Origin: a virus
Reading direction: 5' to 3' (one strand)
Virus record (IMG/VR): IMGVR_UViG_3300027779_000028
Location: 1-64,000 of that record
Length of the DNA: 64,000 bases
The stretch's first letter is position 1. Each line of letters begins with the position of its first letter. Shown here piece by piece: positions 28,797-38,004 of this stretch. Both the position numbers and the translations under genes were made by a program. Below the pieces are notes generated by a model. It saw only the letters and a list, made by a program, of their open reading frames with translations, was not told where the DNA came from and ran no database searches.

Positions 28797-28804
28797 CAAA
28801 TATA
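28797..28804 (-). promoter_or_regulatory. Bacteroidetes-type minus-7 box TATATTTG
   Basis: TATATTTG on the minus strand, 26 bp upstream of ATG 28770, between the holin-like and coiled-coil genes. Confidence 0.55.
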
Positions 28805-28809
28805 AGGCT

Positions 28810-28971
28810 TTATCCCTTACGATTTTTGCCCATTACTACAGCTTGAAGTATACGAGAAAGAACGTTGACAATTCTGTCATCTTTCTTAGTTTCCGTTAAC
28901 GCTGTTAATGTACCCGCAGCCGTGATAATTGCCAAGGCAATTACTGACCAATTTAATGTTACAAATTCCAT
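28810..28971 (-). CDS. Single-span membrane protein next to the endolysin (holin candidate), 53 aa
   Basis: The start is set at ATG 28971 (MEFVTLNWSVIALAII); the frame extends upstream into the endolysin gene without support. There is one hydrophobic segment (about residues 7-25), followed by a charged, basic C-terminus ending MGKNRKG. Size, topology and position 5 bp after the amidase fit a small holin. Holins lack sequence signatures, so this is positional. Confidence 0.55.
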   Translation of the reverse strand: MEFVTLNWSVIALAIITAAGTLTALTETKKDDRIVNVLSRILQAVVMGKNRKG

Positions 28972-28976
28972 ATTAA

Positions 28977-29402
28977 TTAATTTAAGAAGCCGAACTTTTC
29001 CTCTACTGAGAAAGAAGGACATGCTTTGGTTGAAAATTCATTATGCCCATAAATGGACAATTCTCCAAATATAAGCCTTAAACTTTTAACTATCTCCACA
29101 AAAGCAATTTCTTGTGGAACGGTCATAGTGTCTTTGGGCTCATTAGCGGCGTCTACACCACCGATATAGCATATTCCGATGGAATCCTCATTCTCCCCGG
29201 AAACATGAGCACCTTGCACCTCTATAGGGCGTCCTATCTCTGTCTTTCCATCAAGGTGGATGACGTAGTGATATCCAATATCTGACCATCCCCTTCCTTG
29301 TGGAGGAGGGTCGGAGTGCCATCCTCGGATAGTTTCTACACTAACCTCTCTCCCTTCAGGGGTAGCAGAGCAGTGTAGGATAATTCTTTTTAAGTCTCTC
29401 AT
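28977..29402 (-). CDS. Endolysin: N-acetylmuramoyl-L-alanine amidase (T7 lysozyme type), 141 aa
   Basis: Cuts the amide between muramic acid and the stem peptide to release progeny. Amidase_2/PGRP-fold motifs are complete: IILHCSATPEG with H10, GYHYVIHLDG (Y44), and YGHNEFSTKACPSF with zinc ligands H120 and C128 and K126. T7 lysozyme has the equivalents H17, Y46, H122, K128 and C130. Length is close to T7 lysozyme (151 aa). No signal peptide, so export needs a holin. Flanked by two small membrane proteins. Confidence 0.92.
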   Translation of the reverse strand: MRDLKRIILHCSATPEGREVSVETIRGWHSDPPPQGRGWSDIGYHYVIHLDGKTEIGRPIEVQGAHVSGENEDSIGICYIGGVDAANEPKDTMTVPQEIAFVEIVKSLRLIFGELSIYGHNEFSTKACPSFSVEEKFGFLN

Positions 29403-29611
29403 TTTTTCCTGATTCCTCTTTCAGCAAGCAAAAGTTTTATCTCGTTCATCCCCTCTACTAGAATATCTAAAGTTTGTTCCACTTTAGTTTCAGATTTTTC
29501 TAAAGAGTATAAGCGAGATTTTATTTTCGTTACTTCGTTAGTCATCTTAATCCATGTTCCTAACATACCGGATACAATCCCTATCCCTAGAGCTATTACT
29601 TCATATTCCAT
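29399..29611 (-). CDS. N-terminal membrane anchor plus coiled coil (holin/spanin-like), 70 aa
   Basis: Hydrophobic segment EVIALGIGIVSGMLGTWI (about 4-21), then a charged coiled coil (KIKSRLYSLEKSETKVEQTL) with a basic end. It overlaps the amidase start by 4 bp. The topology suits an inner-membrane spanin-like or XhlA-like lysis accessory protein. Function inferred from context. Confidence 0.6.
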   Translation of the reverse strand: MEYEVIALGIGIVSGMLGTWIKMTNEVTKIKSRLYSLEKSETKVEQTLDILVEGMNEIKLLLAERGIRKK

Positions 29612-31401
29612 TATACTATATTAAGGCTAAAATTAACACCAAAAGTTCGAGTTGCTGTGACAATACCTTCATATGTCATGGTTGCAAATAAAAAATCATC
29701 TTTATTTACGTCATAACCATTTGTAGACTCAAAACTAATAGGGTAAGTAATATTTGACCCTCCAAAAGAAGAACCAAAAGTTATTTTTGATGAAGCGACT
29801 AACTCATATTGTATTTCAGCACTTTGGTCTGCTCCTGTAAGCATATTTGACACCGCTCCTGTAGGAAGTTTATAAACATATATATATGCTACTTTACCCG
29901 CCACTTCCGAAGCGTGAGCGGGGTTAATAACCCCTGAAACAACCGGGGTCCCCGAAGTGGGGGTTTTAAATATACCTGTATATACCCTTAGAGCATTTCC
30001 GGGAGAAGTATCAGTTCCCGGATTTCCTAAACCTGTAATACTAGGAACACTCGTACCCATATCTATACTCCAATCATAATCACAGAATCCAAACACTCCC
30101 CCTAATAATACAGCTCTATCCCCATTATCATTAAGCGTAGTTATAGGAAGGTATCCTCCACCTCCCATAACTAACATAGGGGCGCTATCTTGCCAAGACA
30201 TAACACCTGCGGAAGTAGAGGAAAGAACTTGTCCTGAAGTGGCAGGAAGTTGAGGAAGTATATATGGAGCGTCGGCAGTAACGCTGTCAGGAGCTTGTAA
30301 ACCAATAACATAAGTAGCGCCTGAAGAAGTGTTTCCACGAAATTCTAAAGCGTTTGCGCTTGCAGTATCAGAAATTATCTGAACAGTTGACTGAAGTAGT
30401 ATAGTACCCGATGAAAAACTAGCCACCATTGAAGCATTGTTATCATAAATTCCCCAACTTCCACTATTAATTAAAGTCAATGTTCTACCTACATTATCAG
30501 TAGTAAGGTTGGTATTGGCAATATTTGTGTCTGCTCCTCCTGCAGCCACCCAAGACATAACACCTGCGGAAGTAGACTGAAGGACTTTATTTGAAGCGGG
30601 AGGACCTGTAGGAAGGGTGTAACTTATAGAGGCAGAGTGAGAAGCCCCTACCTTTAACCCCACGTATCCACTCCCATAGGTATCTCCCTCATAAATTTGA
30701 AGTACACCTCCGAAAGAAGAGCCTGATTTAGGTAGTATCCTTAATGTGCTGTATACATCCGTTCTACCTTTTTGGAAGTTGATAAATGGATTTGTATTCG
30801 AATCAAGAATTTTAAAGTTAGAACCATTCCCCGAAGAAAGAGTTAAGGTTCTAGGGGTGCCTGTTCCGATGACAGTAAGGTTAGAAGTCCCAATGTTTAT
30901 CCCATCCTCCCAATCTAATATTTCGCTCCCGTTAGTAGAAAGAACTTGTTTACTAGTCCCATCTTTTTTAGGCAAAGTATACGCAGTGGATTCCAAAAGA
31001 GTAGGCGCTTGAAGAGAGACCGAAAATGCGGAAGAAGAAGGTCCATGGAAATGTAAAGGTACAGTAGTAGCAGAAACAGATTTTAGATGAACCTCTTTTG
31101 CCATCTCTATATCTGCATCAGTAAATTTAATAATCCTTACACTTGTATTTACATTATCTAAAAACTCAAGGGTTTTATTAGATAAACCTGCCGGCCCAAA
31201 ATAAAGAATCCTATTTGCCGTTAAGGATAAATCTGTATTTGCTATATTATCAAGTGTATTCGGGTTAATCCACGCAGTCCCTATAGTAGTAGAAGAGAGT
31301 ATAAATCCATTTGCCCCTGAACTTGAAGCAGAATCTGTTAGATAACCTGTAATCTCAATATTTGCTTCAACTTTTACATCATCAAGAAATTCAATTGCCA
31401 T
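29611..31401 (-). CDS. Tail fibre protein with GVMSW repeats, 596 aa
   Basis: The N-terminus MAIEFLDDVKVEANIEITG resembles fibre entry domains. The shaft contains repeat units of the form YTLP-x-QVLsSTsAGVMSW (three to four copies, e.g. near residues 160, 280 and 395), separated by nIaNTnLt segments. The C-terminal 150 residues are a beta-rich tip (LGGVFGFCDYDWS ... ATRTFGVNFSLNIV). It belongs to the fibre block and lies directly upstream of the lysis genes. Confidence 0.75.
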   Translation of the reverse strand: MAIEFLDDVKVEANIEITGYLTDSASSSGANGFILSSTTIGTAWINPNTLDNIANTDLSLTANRILYFGPAGLSNKTLEFLDNVNTSVRIIKFTDADIEMAKEVHLKSVSATTVPLHFHGPSSSAFSVSLQAPTLLESTAYTLPKKDGTSKQVLSTNGSEILDWEDGINIGTSNLTVIGTGTPRTLTLSSGNGSNFKILDSNTNPFINFQKGRTDVYSTLRILPKSGSSFGGVLQIYEGDTYGSGYVGLKVGASHSASISYTLPTGPPASNKVLQSTSAGVMSWVAAGGADTNIANTNLTTDNVGRTLTLINSGSWGIYDNNASMVASFSSGTILLQSTVQIISDTASANALEFRGNTSSGATYVIGLQAPDSVTADAPYILPQLPATSGQVLSSTSAGVMSWQDSAPMLVMGGGGYLPITTLNDNGDRAVLLGGVFGFCDYDWSIDMGTSVPSITGLGNPGTDTSPGNALRVYTGIFKTPTSGTPVVSGVINPAHASEVAGKVAYIYVYKLPTGAVSNMLTGADQSAEIQYELVASSKITFGSSFGGSNITYPISFESTNGYDVNKDDFLFATMTYEGIVTATRTFGVNFSLNIV

Positions 31402-31423
31402 GATTTGATTTTATTTAATTTAA

Positions 31424-33226
31424 TTACGCGAGAGACATCGCGTTACATAGAACGGTCATAGGTAGCGAAGCGGTTACATTGGAGCTAAAGAGCACCTGAA
31501 CAGTGCTAGTAGTCGGTCTTGTAACTCTACAAAATATATTGTTATCGTTGCTATCAAAAACTTGTACAAAGACATCTCTTGTGCCGTAGTTGTGTGTTAC
31601 AGTATATGTAGCTCCTCCACTTCCTACAGAAAAAGATGTAGAATAGTCATCATACACCGTCTCAGAGGCTGTATTGAAATCATTAACTTGTGATGAGGCA
31701 GGAGTTATATCTGCCGTAATAGAGATATTGGTATTAGATATACTATCAACAAGACCGAAGTTATCGGTCCCCATAGTAAGAGAAGGCATAGCTGTAGCAG
31801 TACCCCCGGAATCGGCTCCACGAGTTTTAAGGACAGGCTGTCCTTTCGTCATAGTAGTGTCCCACCCGTTTGCATCTAGATATCTTGCTATACCATAAGC
31901 AGACTCGGAAGCTTTACCTATATTGTTTTGTATCTGAGTCCAATCCGATTGAGAGCTAGGGTCAGTAACGTTAGCATATATAAAGTCTCCTTCGTCTAAA
32001 GCAGGACTCCAAGAAAAGGGAGTTCCATTTCCTGTACCACCTGAAGTAACAGCATAGGCGAAACCTTTTTCTATAGATGTTCCGGTAGGAACACTTTGAG
32101 TCCCGTCAGCGGCATAAGAACCTTGGAAGACAATACTCGTTTGAGCGGCTGTATCTACATAGATTTTATTTACCCACTGCTCGGCTGACCCGGTTCCACT
32201 TTGAGCGTAGTCAGCATAAAGTTTACTTATAACGGGGATATTAACAACACCGAAATTCGCGATACCTGTTACGTCTAAAGTATCTCTGAAAATATGGCTT
32301 CCACTAGTAGCTATTATCAAGCCATTTATTTGAACAAAACCGGAAGAACTTGTAACGGTTAAAGAATCAACGAGAGATACACTAGCCGGAAGGGAAACAT
32401 CTATAGTATTGGCACTAGCTCCACCTAGAGTAACTTCACTTGCTGTACCTATAAATGTAACAGTTTCCGTAGTAGAGTCACTACCTGTAAGGGTCATTAC
32501 AGCTCCTGAACTAGTTAAAGAGTAGGTTGTATTATTAGAAGTGGTAGAAGGAACCGTAATCGTCTGAACATCTATGGCCGAGATATGACCTAAATCTTTA
32601 GGAGGTCCGGTATCTTCACTTGTAACGGTTGAAATAGTAGGGAAGGTACCCCCTTCAGCCAATTGCGTTGGAGTAGTAGTCGTATTACTGCGAGTTATAT
32701 TCTCATGATTTACTGTAATGGTATCTCCCGATGAGGCTACTGCAGATATAAGACCTGTCTCCCCTAGGATTAGAACCGTCTCTCCATCAAGAACTGTTTG
32801 TGGGGAATTGTTATCTCCATCTAACTCCCATGAAGTCATATTCCCTGTAGGGATACTCCAATTTCCTGCTCCATCTAAAAACTTAGTGCTATCAGAAGAA
32901 GCAAGAGTAGGGACAAAACCCTCTAAAGTGTCTCCTCCATAATAGTGAGCTTTAACAGTAACTACATCGGAAGCGGTAGTAGTAGAAATAGGATTACCCG
33001 TAGAAATAGAAGTAGTAGCATCAAGAAGGACTTGGTCTACATTCCCCGTTCCATCGAGAGTTACCCACCCGGTAGTAGACCCACCATAGAATACAAGTAG
33101 GTTGCTAGTAGTATTGAAATATATCCTCCCTTGGTATGCGGTAGGGTTTGAGCTTAACCTCTCTAACCTTACATCTTGAAGCTCTTGTTTTTCAGTCCCA
33201 ACACCGTTGTAAAAATAAATAGCCAT
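31424..33226 (-). CDS. Tail fibre protein, 600 aa (paralog of the 592-aa fibre)
   Basis: Shares with the neighbouring gene the N-terminal module MAIxFY...KQExQDV.L..L.SNP...YQGRI.F, which probably anchors the fibre. Thr/Ser/Val-rich shaft with repeated LDGtGNV / DGaGNWSIPTG units. The region around 370-470 (IVFQGSYAADG, EKGFAYAVTSGG, GDFIYANV, KASESAYGIARY) is shared with the paralog. The C-terminal VTHNYGTRDVFVQVFDSNDN module is common in phage fibre tips. Confidence 0.75.
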   Translation of the reverse strand: MAIYFYNGVGTEKQELQDVRLERLSSNPTAYQGRIYFNTTSNLLVFYGGSTTGWVTLDGTGNVDQVLLDATTSISTGNPISTTTASDVVTVKAHYYGGDTLEGFVPTLASSDSTKFLDGAGNWSIPTGNMTSWELDGDNNSPQTVLDGETVLILGETGLISAVASSGDTITVNHENITRSNTTTTPTQLAEGGTFPTISTVTSEDTGPPKDLGHISAIDVQTITVPSTTSNNTTYSLTSSGAVMTLTGSDSTTETVTFIGTASEVTLGGASANTIDVSLPASVSLVDSLTVTSSSGFVQINGLIIATSGSHIFRDTLDVTGIANFGVVNIPVISKLYADYAQSGTGSAEQWVNKIYVDTAAQTSIVFQGSYAADGTQSVPTGTSIEKGFAYAVTSGGTGNGTPFSWSPALDEGDFIYANVTDPSSQSDWTQIQNNIGKASESAYGIARYLDANGWDTTMTKGQPVLKTRGADSGGTATAMPSLTMGTDNFGLVDSISNTNISITADITPASSQVNDFNTASETVYDDYSTSFSVGSGGATYTVTHNYGTRDVFVQVFDSNDNNIFCRVTRPTTSTVQVLFSSNVTASLPMTVLCNAMSLA

Positions 33227-33229
33227 GTT

Positions 33230-35008
33230 TTAAAATATTAATGCTTTAAAAGCGTTAGAAGCAGGAGCAATAGCAAAAGTCACACCTATATTATCATCAT
33301 CAATTCTATTAATCTGAGGATATACAGTGTCATATGTAGAGGCATTATATACCTGAACAGAAAGGTCAGGGTTATTTAATTGGTGATATAAAGTAACTGT
33401 AATAGGACTAGTAGGACTTGCCGGAATAGGGATAAGCATTGCTTTTCTTAAGGAGTTTACTACCGTTTTTGTAGTAGCCGTAAAGTTACTTACCTGAGAA
33501 GCAGGGATATCAATAAGAGTATCTATAATAGCCGTTACAACACCGAAAGCATTGGTAGTGATAGTAGGGACGTTGTTAGCCGACGTAGTATAACCAATTG
33601 TATGGGGAGCAAGTTTAGGCTCTCCCGCAGTAGTCATAGTAAGTTCAAAACCGTTTCCGTTTGTAAACTTTGCAATTCCGAAAATCGAGTCCGTAGCTTC
33701 GACTACGTTGTTCTGTAGAACAGACCACTTAACAAGGGTTGAAGCCCCGGATGCCATATCTTCATTAGCGATTAAAAGGTCGCCTATCTCTACATCTTCT
33801 CCAAAGAAAGTTCCGGCAGCATCTACAGTGTAGGCCCATCCTTTTTCTACAACTATACTTGATGCTGAAGTAAGGTCGGGGCTTCCCGGAACAGTACTAG
33901 CATCATATGTACCTTGGAAAACAACTCCTCCCGTAAGGACATCGTCTACATACGCTTTATTAGCGGCTTGATTAGCGGCTGTAGGGAGAGCAGAAGGGAT
34001 AACAGGTATCTCAGTAAAAGTAGCTATTCCCGTTACAGCAAGAGTGCCGCCAAGGGTTGTGCTACTTGTAACGTCTAAAGTGCTACCTAAAGTAGTAGTG
34101 CCTCCTACAGTTAAAGAGGTAGCTATAGTTACAGCGTCCTGTAAACCTAAAGTAATACTTCCGTCATTACCTGTAGATTCACTTACCACAATTCCTGTAG
34201 AAGTTCCGCTTACAGTAACTGTAGAGTTTCCTCCCGCCCCCGTACCTCCTGAGGTAAGGACAATGTCTGCATCATTACCACCTCCCGCACTTACCGGAAG
34301 GGTGTACGTAGTATTAATATCTGTATAGCTAGGTAGGGTATACGTAGCGGTATTAACTGCTGTAACGTGACCCGTAGCGCTCGAAGTTATAGAGGTAAGA
34401 GCTGTAAAAGTCCCTCCAAAAGCAGGAGAGGCAGTACTTGTAGTATCTGTTCTACTTGTATCGTCATGGTTGATAGTAATAGTCCTAGTTGCAGAAGCTA
34501 CAGTAGTCATCTTAGTTCCACCCAAAATATCTACGGTCTGACCATCAGCAACGGTTTGGATAGGGCCACTATCTCCATCAATTTTCCAATTTGTCATCCC
34601 GCCCGTAGGAGCAGTCCATCCACCCGCACCATTAAGGAAGAGAGTAGCCGTTCCTCCACTACCTGAAGGTACAAATCCTACAGAAGTACCACCCGAATAT
34701 GATAAAGCCTTAATAGTAACAGCTCCCGTAGTAGGGGTGATAACAAGAGGCTCAGAACCGCTCGAAGCTGTAGGTGAAATAGCACTAACAGAAGTTACAG
34801 CTCCCACTCCATCAAGGTTTATCCAATCCGACCCATCAAAGTATGAAAGGGTACCCGCTAAAGTAGGATTAGAAGAATCTTTAGTGAAGATAATTCTACC
34901 TTGATACGAGTCTGCTCCGGCTACGGGGTTGGAAGGAAGTTTTTGTAAACTAACGTCTTGGATTTCTTGCTTGTCAAGAGAGATGGAGTCGTAAAATAAT
35001 ATAGCCAT
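33230..35008 (-). CDS. Tail fibre protein, 592 aa (paralog of the 600-aa fibre)
   Basis: N-terminal module as in the 600-aa fibre, then a Thr/Ser/Gly-rich shaft with LFLNGAGGWTAPTGG and IDGDSGPIQTVADGQTV units. A conserved GVVFQGTYDAST ... VEKGWAYTVDAAG ... GDLLIANE ... DSIFGIAKF region follows. The tip region has VTLYHQLNNPDLSVQVYNAS. The two paralogs sit 3 bp apart and likely arose by tandem duplication with divergent shafts. They may form different fibres or a hetero-oligomer. Confidence 0.75.
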   Translation of the reverse strand: MAILFYDSISLDKQEIQDVSLQKLPSNPVAGADSYQGRIIFTKDSSNPTLAGTLSYFDGSDWINLDGVGAVTSVSAISPTASSGSEPLVITPTTGAVTIKALSYSGGTSVGFVPSGSGGTATLFLNGAGGWTAPTGGMTNWKIDGDSGPIQTVADGQTVDILGGTKMTTVASATRTITINHDDTSRTDTTSTASPAFGGTFTALTSITSSATGHVTAVNTATYTLPSYTDINTTYTLPVSAGGGNDADIVLTSGGTGAGGNSTVTVSGTSTGIVVSESTGNDGSITLGLQDAVTIATSLTVGGTTTLGSTLDVTSSTTLGGTLAVTGIATFTEIPVIPSALPTAANQAANKAYVDDVLTGGVVFQGTYDASTVPGSPDLTSASSIVVEKGWAYTVDAAGTFFGEDVEIGDLLIANEDMASGASTLVKWSVLQNNVVEATDSIFGIAKFTNGNGFELTMTTAGEPKLAPHTIGYTTSANNVPTITTNAFGVVTAIIDTLIDIPASQVSNFTATTKTVVNSLRKAMLIPIPASPTSPITVTLYHQLNNPDLSVQVYNASTYDTVYPQINRIDDDNIGVTFAIAPASNAFKALIF

Positions 35009-35014
35009 AATGTT

Positions 35015-35740
35015 TTAATTAAAGAATGCTTGCCCCTCTATAGGAGTCGAGAATGTGATTGTTACTGTGTTTAAACTTGTGTATTCGATATTCGGATATA
35101 TGATATCATCTGTATCACTTACTACATCTACTGCACAGAGCTTGTTTAATCCGTGAGTAACTTGCCACGTATTACTTGCTCCGACCTGTGTGTAGACGAA
35201 ATTTTTATCGCTCGTTAAATTAGTATCGTATGTGAGGATACTAATGAAGTAATCTTTCTTGTCCTCGAAAAATCCGGGACCCGAAACATACTGAAGAGTG
35301 ATATCATAAAAAGTGGTACTAATACCATCTTGGATAGAGTTAACCCATTTAAAAGCTCCCCAATTAGAAATCTTATCGCATTGGGAAATCATAACCATAG
35401 ACCCTATAAGAGGATTGGTATAGAAATTTGCAAGAGAGTCTAAGTCACGCTGCAATTGAGTCTGACTTATCTTAAAAGAAGTTACCGTACTAAAATTTGT
35501 ATTCCCGCCTATATAGCTAGAGAAACTAATAGTACCCGGCTCCATAGAAGGATGGACGTTATAGTCACGGTATTCATACCGCAAAGAGGTAGACTCAACT
35601 TTGTTATATCCGTTTATAAACTCCGCTACCGCATTAGCGGTGAAATTTTTTGTGGCAAAGAGCTGTTGGGAATCACTTCCTATCCACTTATCGGTACCTA
35701 CGACAGCGGTGTCTAATGGATATGTGCTTATTCTTGCCAT
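35015..35740 (-). CDS. Short fibre / receptor-binding protein sharing an anchor with the 400-aa fibre, 241 aa
   Basis: The start is set at ATG 35740 (MARISTYPLD). The shared anchor has TKNFTANAVAEFINGY. The middle is a compact beta-rich domain (YNVHPSMEPGTISFSSYIGG) unlike the other fibres. The C-terminal 45 residues carry the fibre-tip pattern TWQVTHGLNKLCAVDVV ... TVTITFSTP. A TATCTTTG box ends 4 bp before the ATG, so translation may be leaderless. Confidence 0.7.
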   Translation of the reverse strand: MARISTYPLDTAVVGTDKWIGSDSQQLFATKNFTANAVAEFINGYNKVESTSLRYEYRDYNVHPSMEPGTISFSSYIGGNTNFSTVTSFKISQTQLQRDLDSLANFYTNPLIGSMVMISQCDKISNWGAFKWVNSIQDGISTTFYDITLQYVSGPGFFEDKKDYFISILTYDTNLTSDKNFVYTQVGASNTWQVTHGLNKLCAVDVVSDTDDIIYPNIEYTSLNTVTITFSTPIEGQAFFN

Positions 35741-35744
35741 AGGC

Positions 35745-35752
35745 CAAAGATA
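35745..35752 (-). promoter_or_regulatory. Bacteroidetes-type minus-7 box TATCTTTG
   Basis: TATCTTTG, 4 bp upstream of ATG 35740, with a T-rich stretch (TTTTTTT) just upstream. It implies a leaderless fibre message. Confidence 0.6.
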
Positions 35753-35768
35753 CAAGAAAAAAACTTAT

Positions 35769-35888
35769 CTAGTTTTCTATGTATATATACTCGATAGAGA
35801 TATTAAAAGAAACGGTGGTGTTCCAATCAGGGCGTGTAATCATGATACAGAAATTCCTATAGAGATAGTTACCATAGCGCAACGACAT
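35769..35888 (-). CDS. Small phage protein, 39 aa
   Basis: ATG at 35888 inside the end of the 461-aa gene, stop TAG at 35769. The peptide runs MSLRYGNYLYRNFCIMITRP, then DWNTTVSF and a beta-strand-like ending SIEYIYIEN. It fills an otherwise unexplained 113-bp gap and reads like a small conserved phage beta protein, but I cannot name it. An alternative start is the internal ATG at residue 16. Confidence 0.5.
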   Translation of the reverse strand: MSLRYGNYLYRNFCIMITRPDWNTTVSFNISIEYIYIEN

Positions 35889-37254
35889 TAGTAGCTAGGA
35901 CATCCGTGCCTGTAGCCCATACTCGTAAACACTGTACCGGAAGGAAAGTACCTAGAGGATAGTTATTGAATGAGATATCATTACCTGCAGCTGTAGTAAC
36001 TTTAATAGTAAGGTTTGTTTCTGCAGAGGCATCGTCAGCGGCAACGTAGACTACGAAAGCCTCCGTATCAGTGTTCATCTGAGCAGCGTTGCCGTATGCT
36101 TTAAACTTAACGCCTGCACTAGGGAAAACATTTGAACCAAAGGTCAATTGAGTTTGTGAAACTGCAGTTACCGCAGTTAAAGTATTAGTGGCTTCATTAA
36201 GGACTAGCCCACCTATAGAGACTTTATCTCGGAAACCTTGACCTGTATATGTGTTGTAGGCTTGAGGCGTGCTCGTAAATATATTGTCTGCAATAACAAG
36301 AGTAGTAGAGCTGCTCACAGATAGGACAGTAGTAAGTGCGTCTGTAGTTGAATTATATACAGTATCACCCGCCATCACAGCAGGAGATGTAGTAAAGGTA
36401 GCTGCAGCGTCATATAGCGTATCGTCATCATTAATCTGATAAGCGTCAGCTATATTTTGAAAGATATTGGTTTGAAGTACAAGAGTAGTAAGATTCGTAA
36501 CAGATACAACTACAGATTCAGTAGAATCAGTAGTGTTATACACTATATCTCCTGCAGCAATTCCGTCTGTAATAAAGTCAGCTGAAGAATCATATAAAGT
36601 CTTCGATGTACGGACCTCATAGGTTTCTATATCAGAAGAAAAAATCTCAGATAATAATCTAATATTCTGAGCATCAATAACATTTAAAACTTGAGACTGA
36701 GTAGAATCAGTGGTGTTATATACTATATCTCCTATAATAACAGCGGGGGCAGAGACAAAATCAGCAGCTACGTCATATAAAGTATTCTTTTCATAGATAG
36801 TATAGTTTTGTCCTACAACAGGCATTATATCTGTATCGAGAGTAAGGACTGTTGTCGAAACGATAACAGTAACTAAAGCAGTAGCGTTAGTGGCAGAGTT
36901 ACGTACAGTATCCCCTACATTTACTGCAGGTGACGCAGAGAAATCAGCAAGACTGTCCTCTAACTTAAATGCTGCAGCTACACCATCAGTTGCACCTGTT
37001 GAACGTGTTGTTAGAACGCCAAGAGTGCCACTTGAACGAAGAAAAGTAGTTCCATTACCTGTTGTAGCCGATAAAGTAGTTCCATTACCTGATTTATTCA
37101 GGGTAGCTACACCTAGGTCCGTAAGTTTATTACTCCCGACAGGTAGAGCGCTAACTCCCGATACATTAGAAGGACGGCTAGGGTTGATAGGGTTGATGGT
37201 ATCTGAAAGGATAACATCAGCTGCCTGCGTGGGTTGTAATTTTTGATATGCCAT
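35869..37254 (-). CDS. Virion protein with about five tandem 60-residue beta repeats, 461 aa
   Basis: After an N-terminal region (MAYQKLQPTQAADVILSDT) there are about five repeats of LYDxxADF-x-PAVxxGDxVYNTTDSTxS-x-V-x-TTLxL-x-IF (about residues 95-350). The C-terminus is the common phage ending ISFNNYPLGTFLPVQCLRVW...NVVALW. Such proteins are usually head or tail surface proteins. The repeat array is a likely site of length variation by recombination. Confidence 0.7.
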   Translation of the reverse strand: MAYQKLQPTQAADVILSDTINPINPSRPSNVSGVSALPVGSNKLTDLGVATLNKSGNGTTLSATTGNGTTFLRSSGTLGVLTTRSTGATDGVAAAFKLEDSLADFSASPAVNVGDTVRNSATNATALVTVIVSTTVLTLDTDIMPVVGQNYTIYEKNTLYDVAADFVSAPAVIIGDIVYNTTDSTQSQVLNVIDAQNIRLLSEIFSSDIETYEVRTSKTLYDSSADFITDGIAAGDIVYNTTDSTESVVVSVTNLTTLVLQTNIFQNIADAYQINDDDTLYDAAATFTTSPAVMAGDTVYNSTTDALTTVLSVSSSTTLVIADNIFTSTPQAYNTYTGQGFRDKVSIGGLVLNEATNTLTAVTAVSQTQLTFGSNVFPSAGVKFKAYGNAAQMNTDTEAFVVYVAADDASAETNLTIKVTTAAGNDISFNNYPLGTFLPVQCLRVWATGTDVLATNVVALW

Positions 37255-37267
37255 TTTAATTTTTTTA

Positions 37268-37852
37268 TTACCAACCTGATGTTAAGGTTGCTCTATTCCA
37301 ATTTGCTGCTCCATCGGCACCTGTCAATGTACATATATAAACAAAAAGTTCTGTCCAACGTATCTCACCGAGAGTACCCGCAGAATCATTTGCAGCAGGA
37401 GCTGTGTTTAAAGCAGCTAAGTCCATTTGACCTGTAACCAAGACACCATTACTTTTAGTTCGAATCATTTCGCCCTCAACCTTGTGATAAAGTGCGACAT
37501 GGTTTTCGTTAACTTGAATCTGAACGTTACCGTTTGTCTGAACTTGAAAGTTTTCAGTAGAGTTAAACCCAAAGTAAGTATTCTCATCTCCCGTATGAAC
37601 AATGTAGTCAGGGATAAATAAACTAATCCCGTTAGTCGTAATGTTTGGGTTACCCTCAATATTATTAGCCGTAGCTGCACCAAATGCAATTTGACCTGCT
37701 GTGATAGACCCACCTATACTACCTATAGTAGATTGGATGTCATCTATAGTAAATATAGTACGGTCAGCGTTAGCTGAAGCCGAGCCACGGTTCATAGTGT
37801 CTACGTCAGCAGCTATGGTGTGGAACTTTTGTCCGGAAGGTATAGTAGCCAT
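37268..37852 (-). CDS. Fibre-type virion protein, 194 aa
   Basis: The N-terminus MATIPSGQKFHTIAADVDTM is followed by a Thr/Gly/Asn-rich shaft. The C-terminus carries the frequent fibre-tip module APAANDSAGTLGEIRW...YICT...NWNRATLTSGW. Its ATG overlaps the stop of the upstream 50-aa gene (TAATG). Probably a short fibre or fibre-tip subunit. Confidence 0.65.
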   Translation of the reverse strand: MATIPSGQKFHTIAADVDTMNRGSASANADRTIFTIDDIQSTIGSIGGSITAGQIAFGAATANNIEGNPNITTNGISLFIPDYIVHTGDENTYFGFNSTENFQVQTNGNVQIQVNENHVALYHKVEGEMIRTKSNGVLVTGQMDLAALNTAPAANDSAGTLGEIRWTELFVYICTLTGADGAANWNRATLTSGW

Positions 37853-38004
37853 TAGTTATATGGGAATTTAATATTTAGAGAGTCACGCTTATCAGAACAC
37901 CCACAGTCTTTTTCTAAGACTTTAGATACCTTATCCACTACAGACTTTATGCCCGTAGCAGTGGTAATCTTTTCTATGGTATCTCCTAACCCTCGTGAGC
38001 TCAT
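37852..38004 (-). CDS. Small conserved phage protein with a DCGC motif, 50 aa
   Basis: Reads MSSRGLGDTIEKITTATGIK, then VVDKVSKVLEKDCGCSDKRD and a C-terminal FPYN. I recognise this GLGDTIEKITkaTGIK ... DCGC ... FPY pattern as a small protein recurring in phage virion gene clusters. Function unknown. It starts within the stop of the upstream 53-aa gene (ATGA) and its stop overlaps the start of the fibre gene. Confidence 0.75.
   Translation of the reverse strand: MSSRGLGDTIEKITTATGIKSVVDKVSKVLEKDCGCSDKRDSLNIKFPYN

Noticed and set aside
27315-37254. Diversity-generating retroelement in the fibre block
   Set aside because: No reverse transcriptase and no template/variable repeat pair with A-biased differences; repeats are structural.
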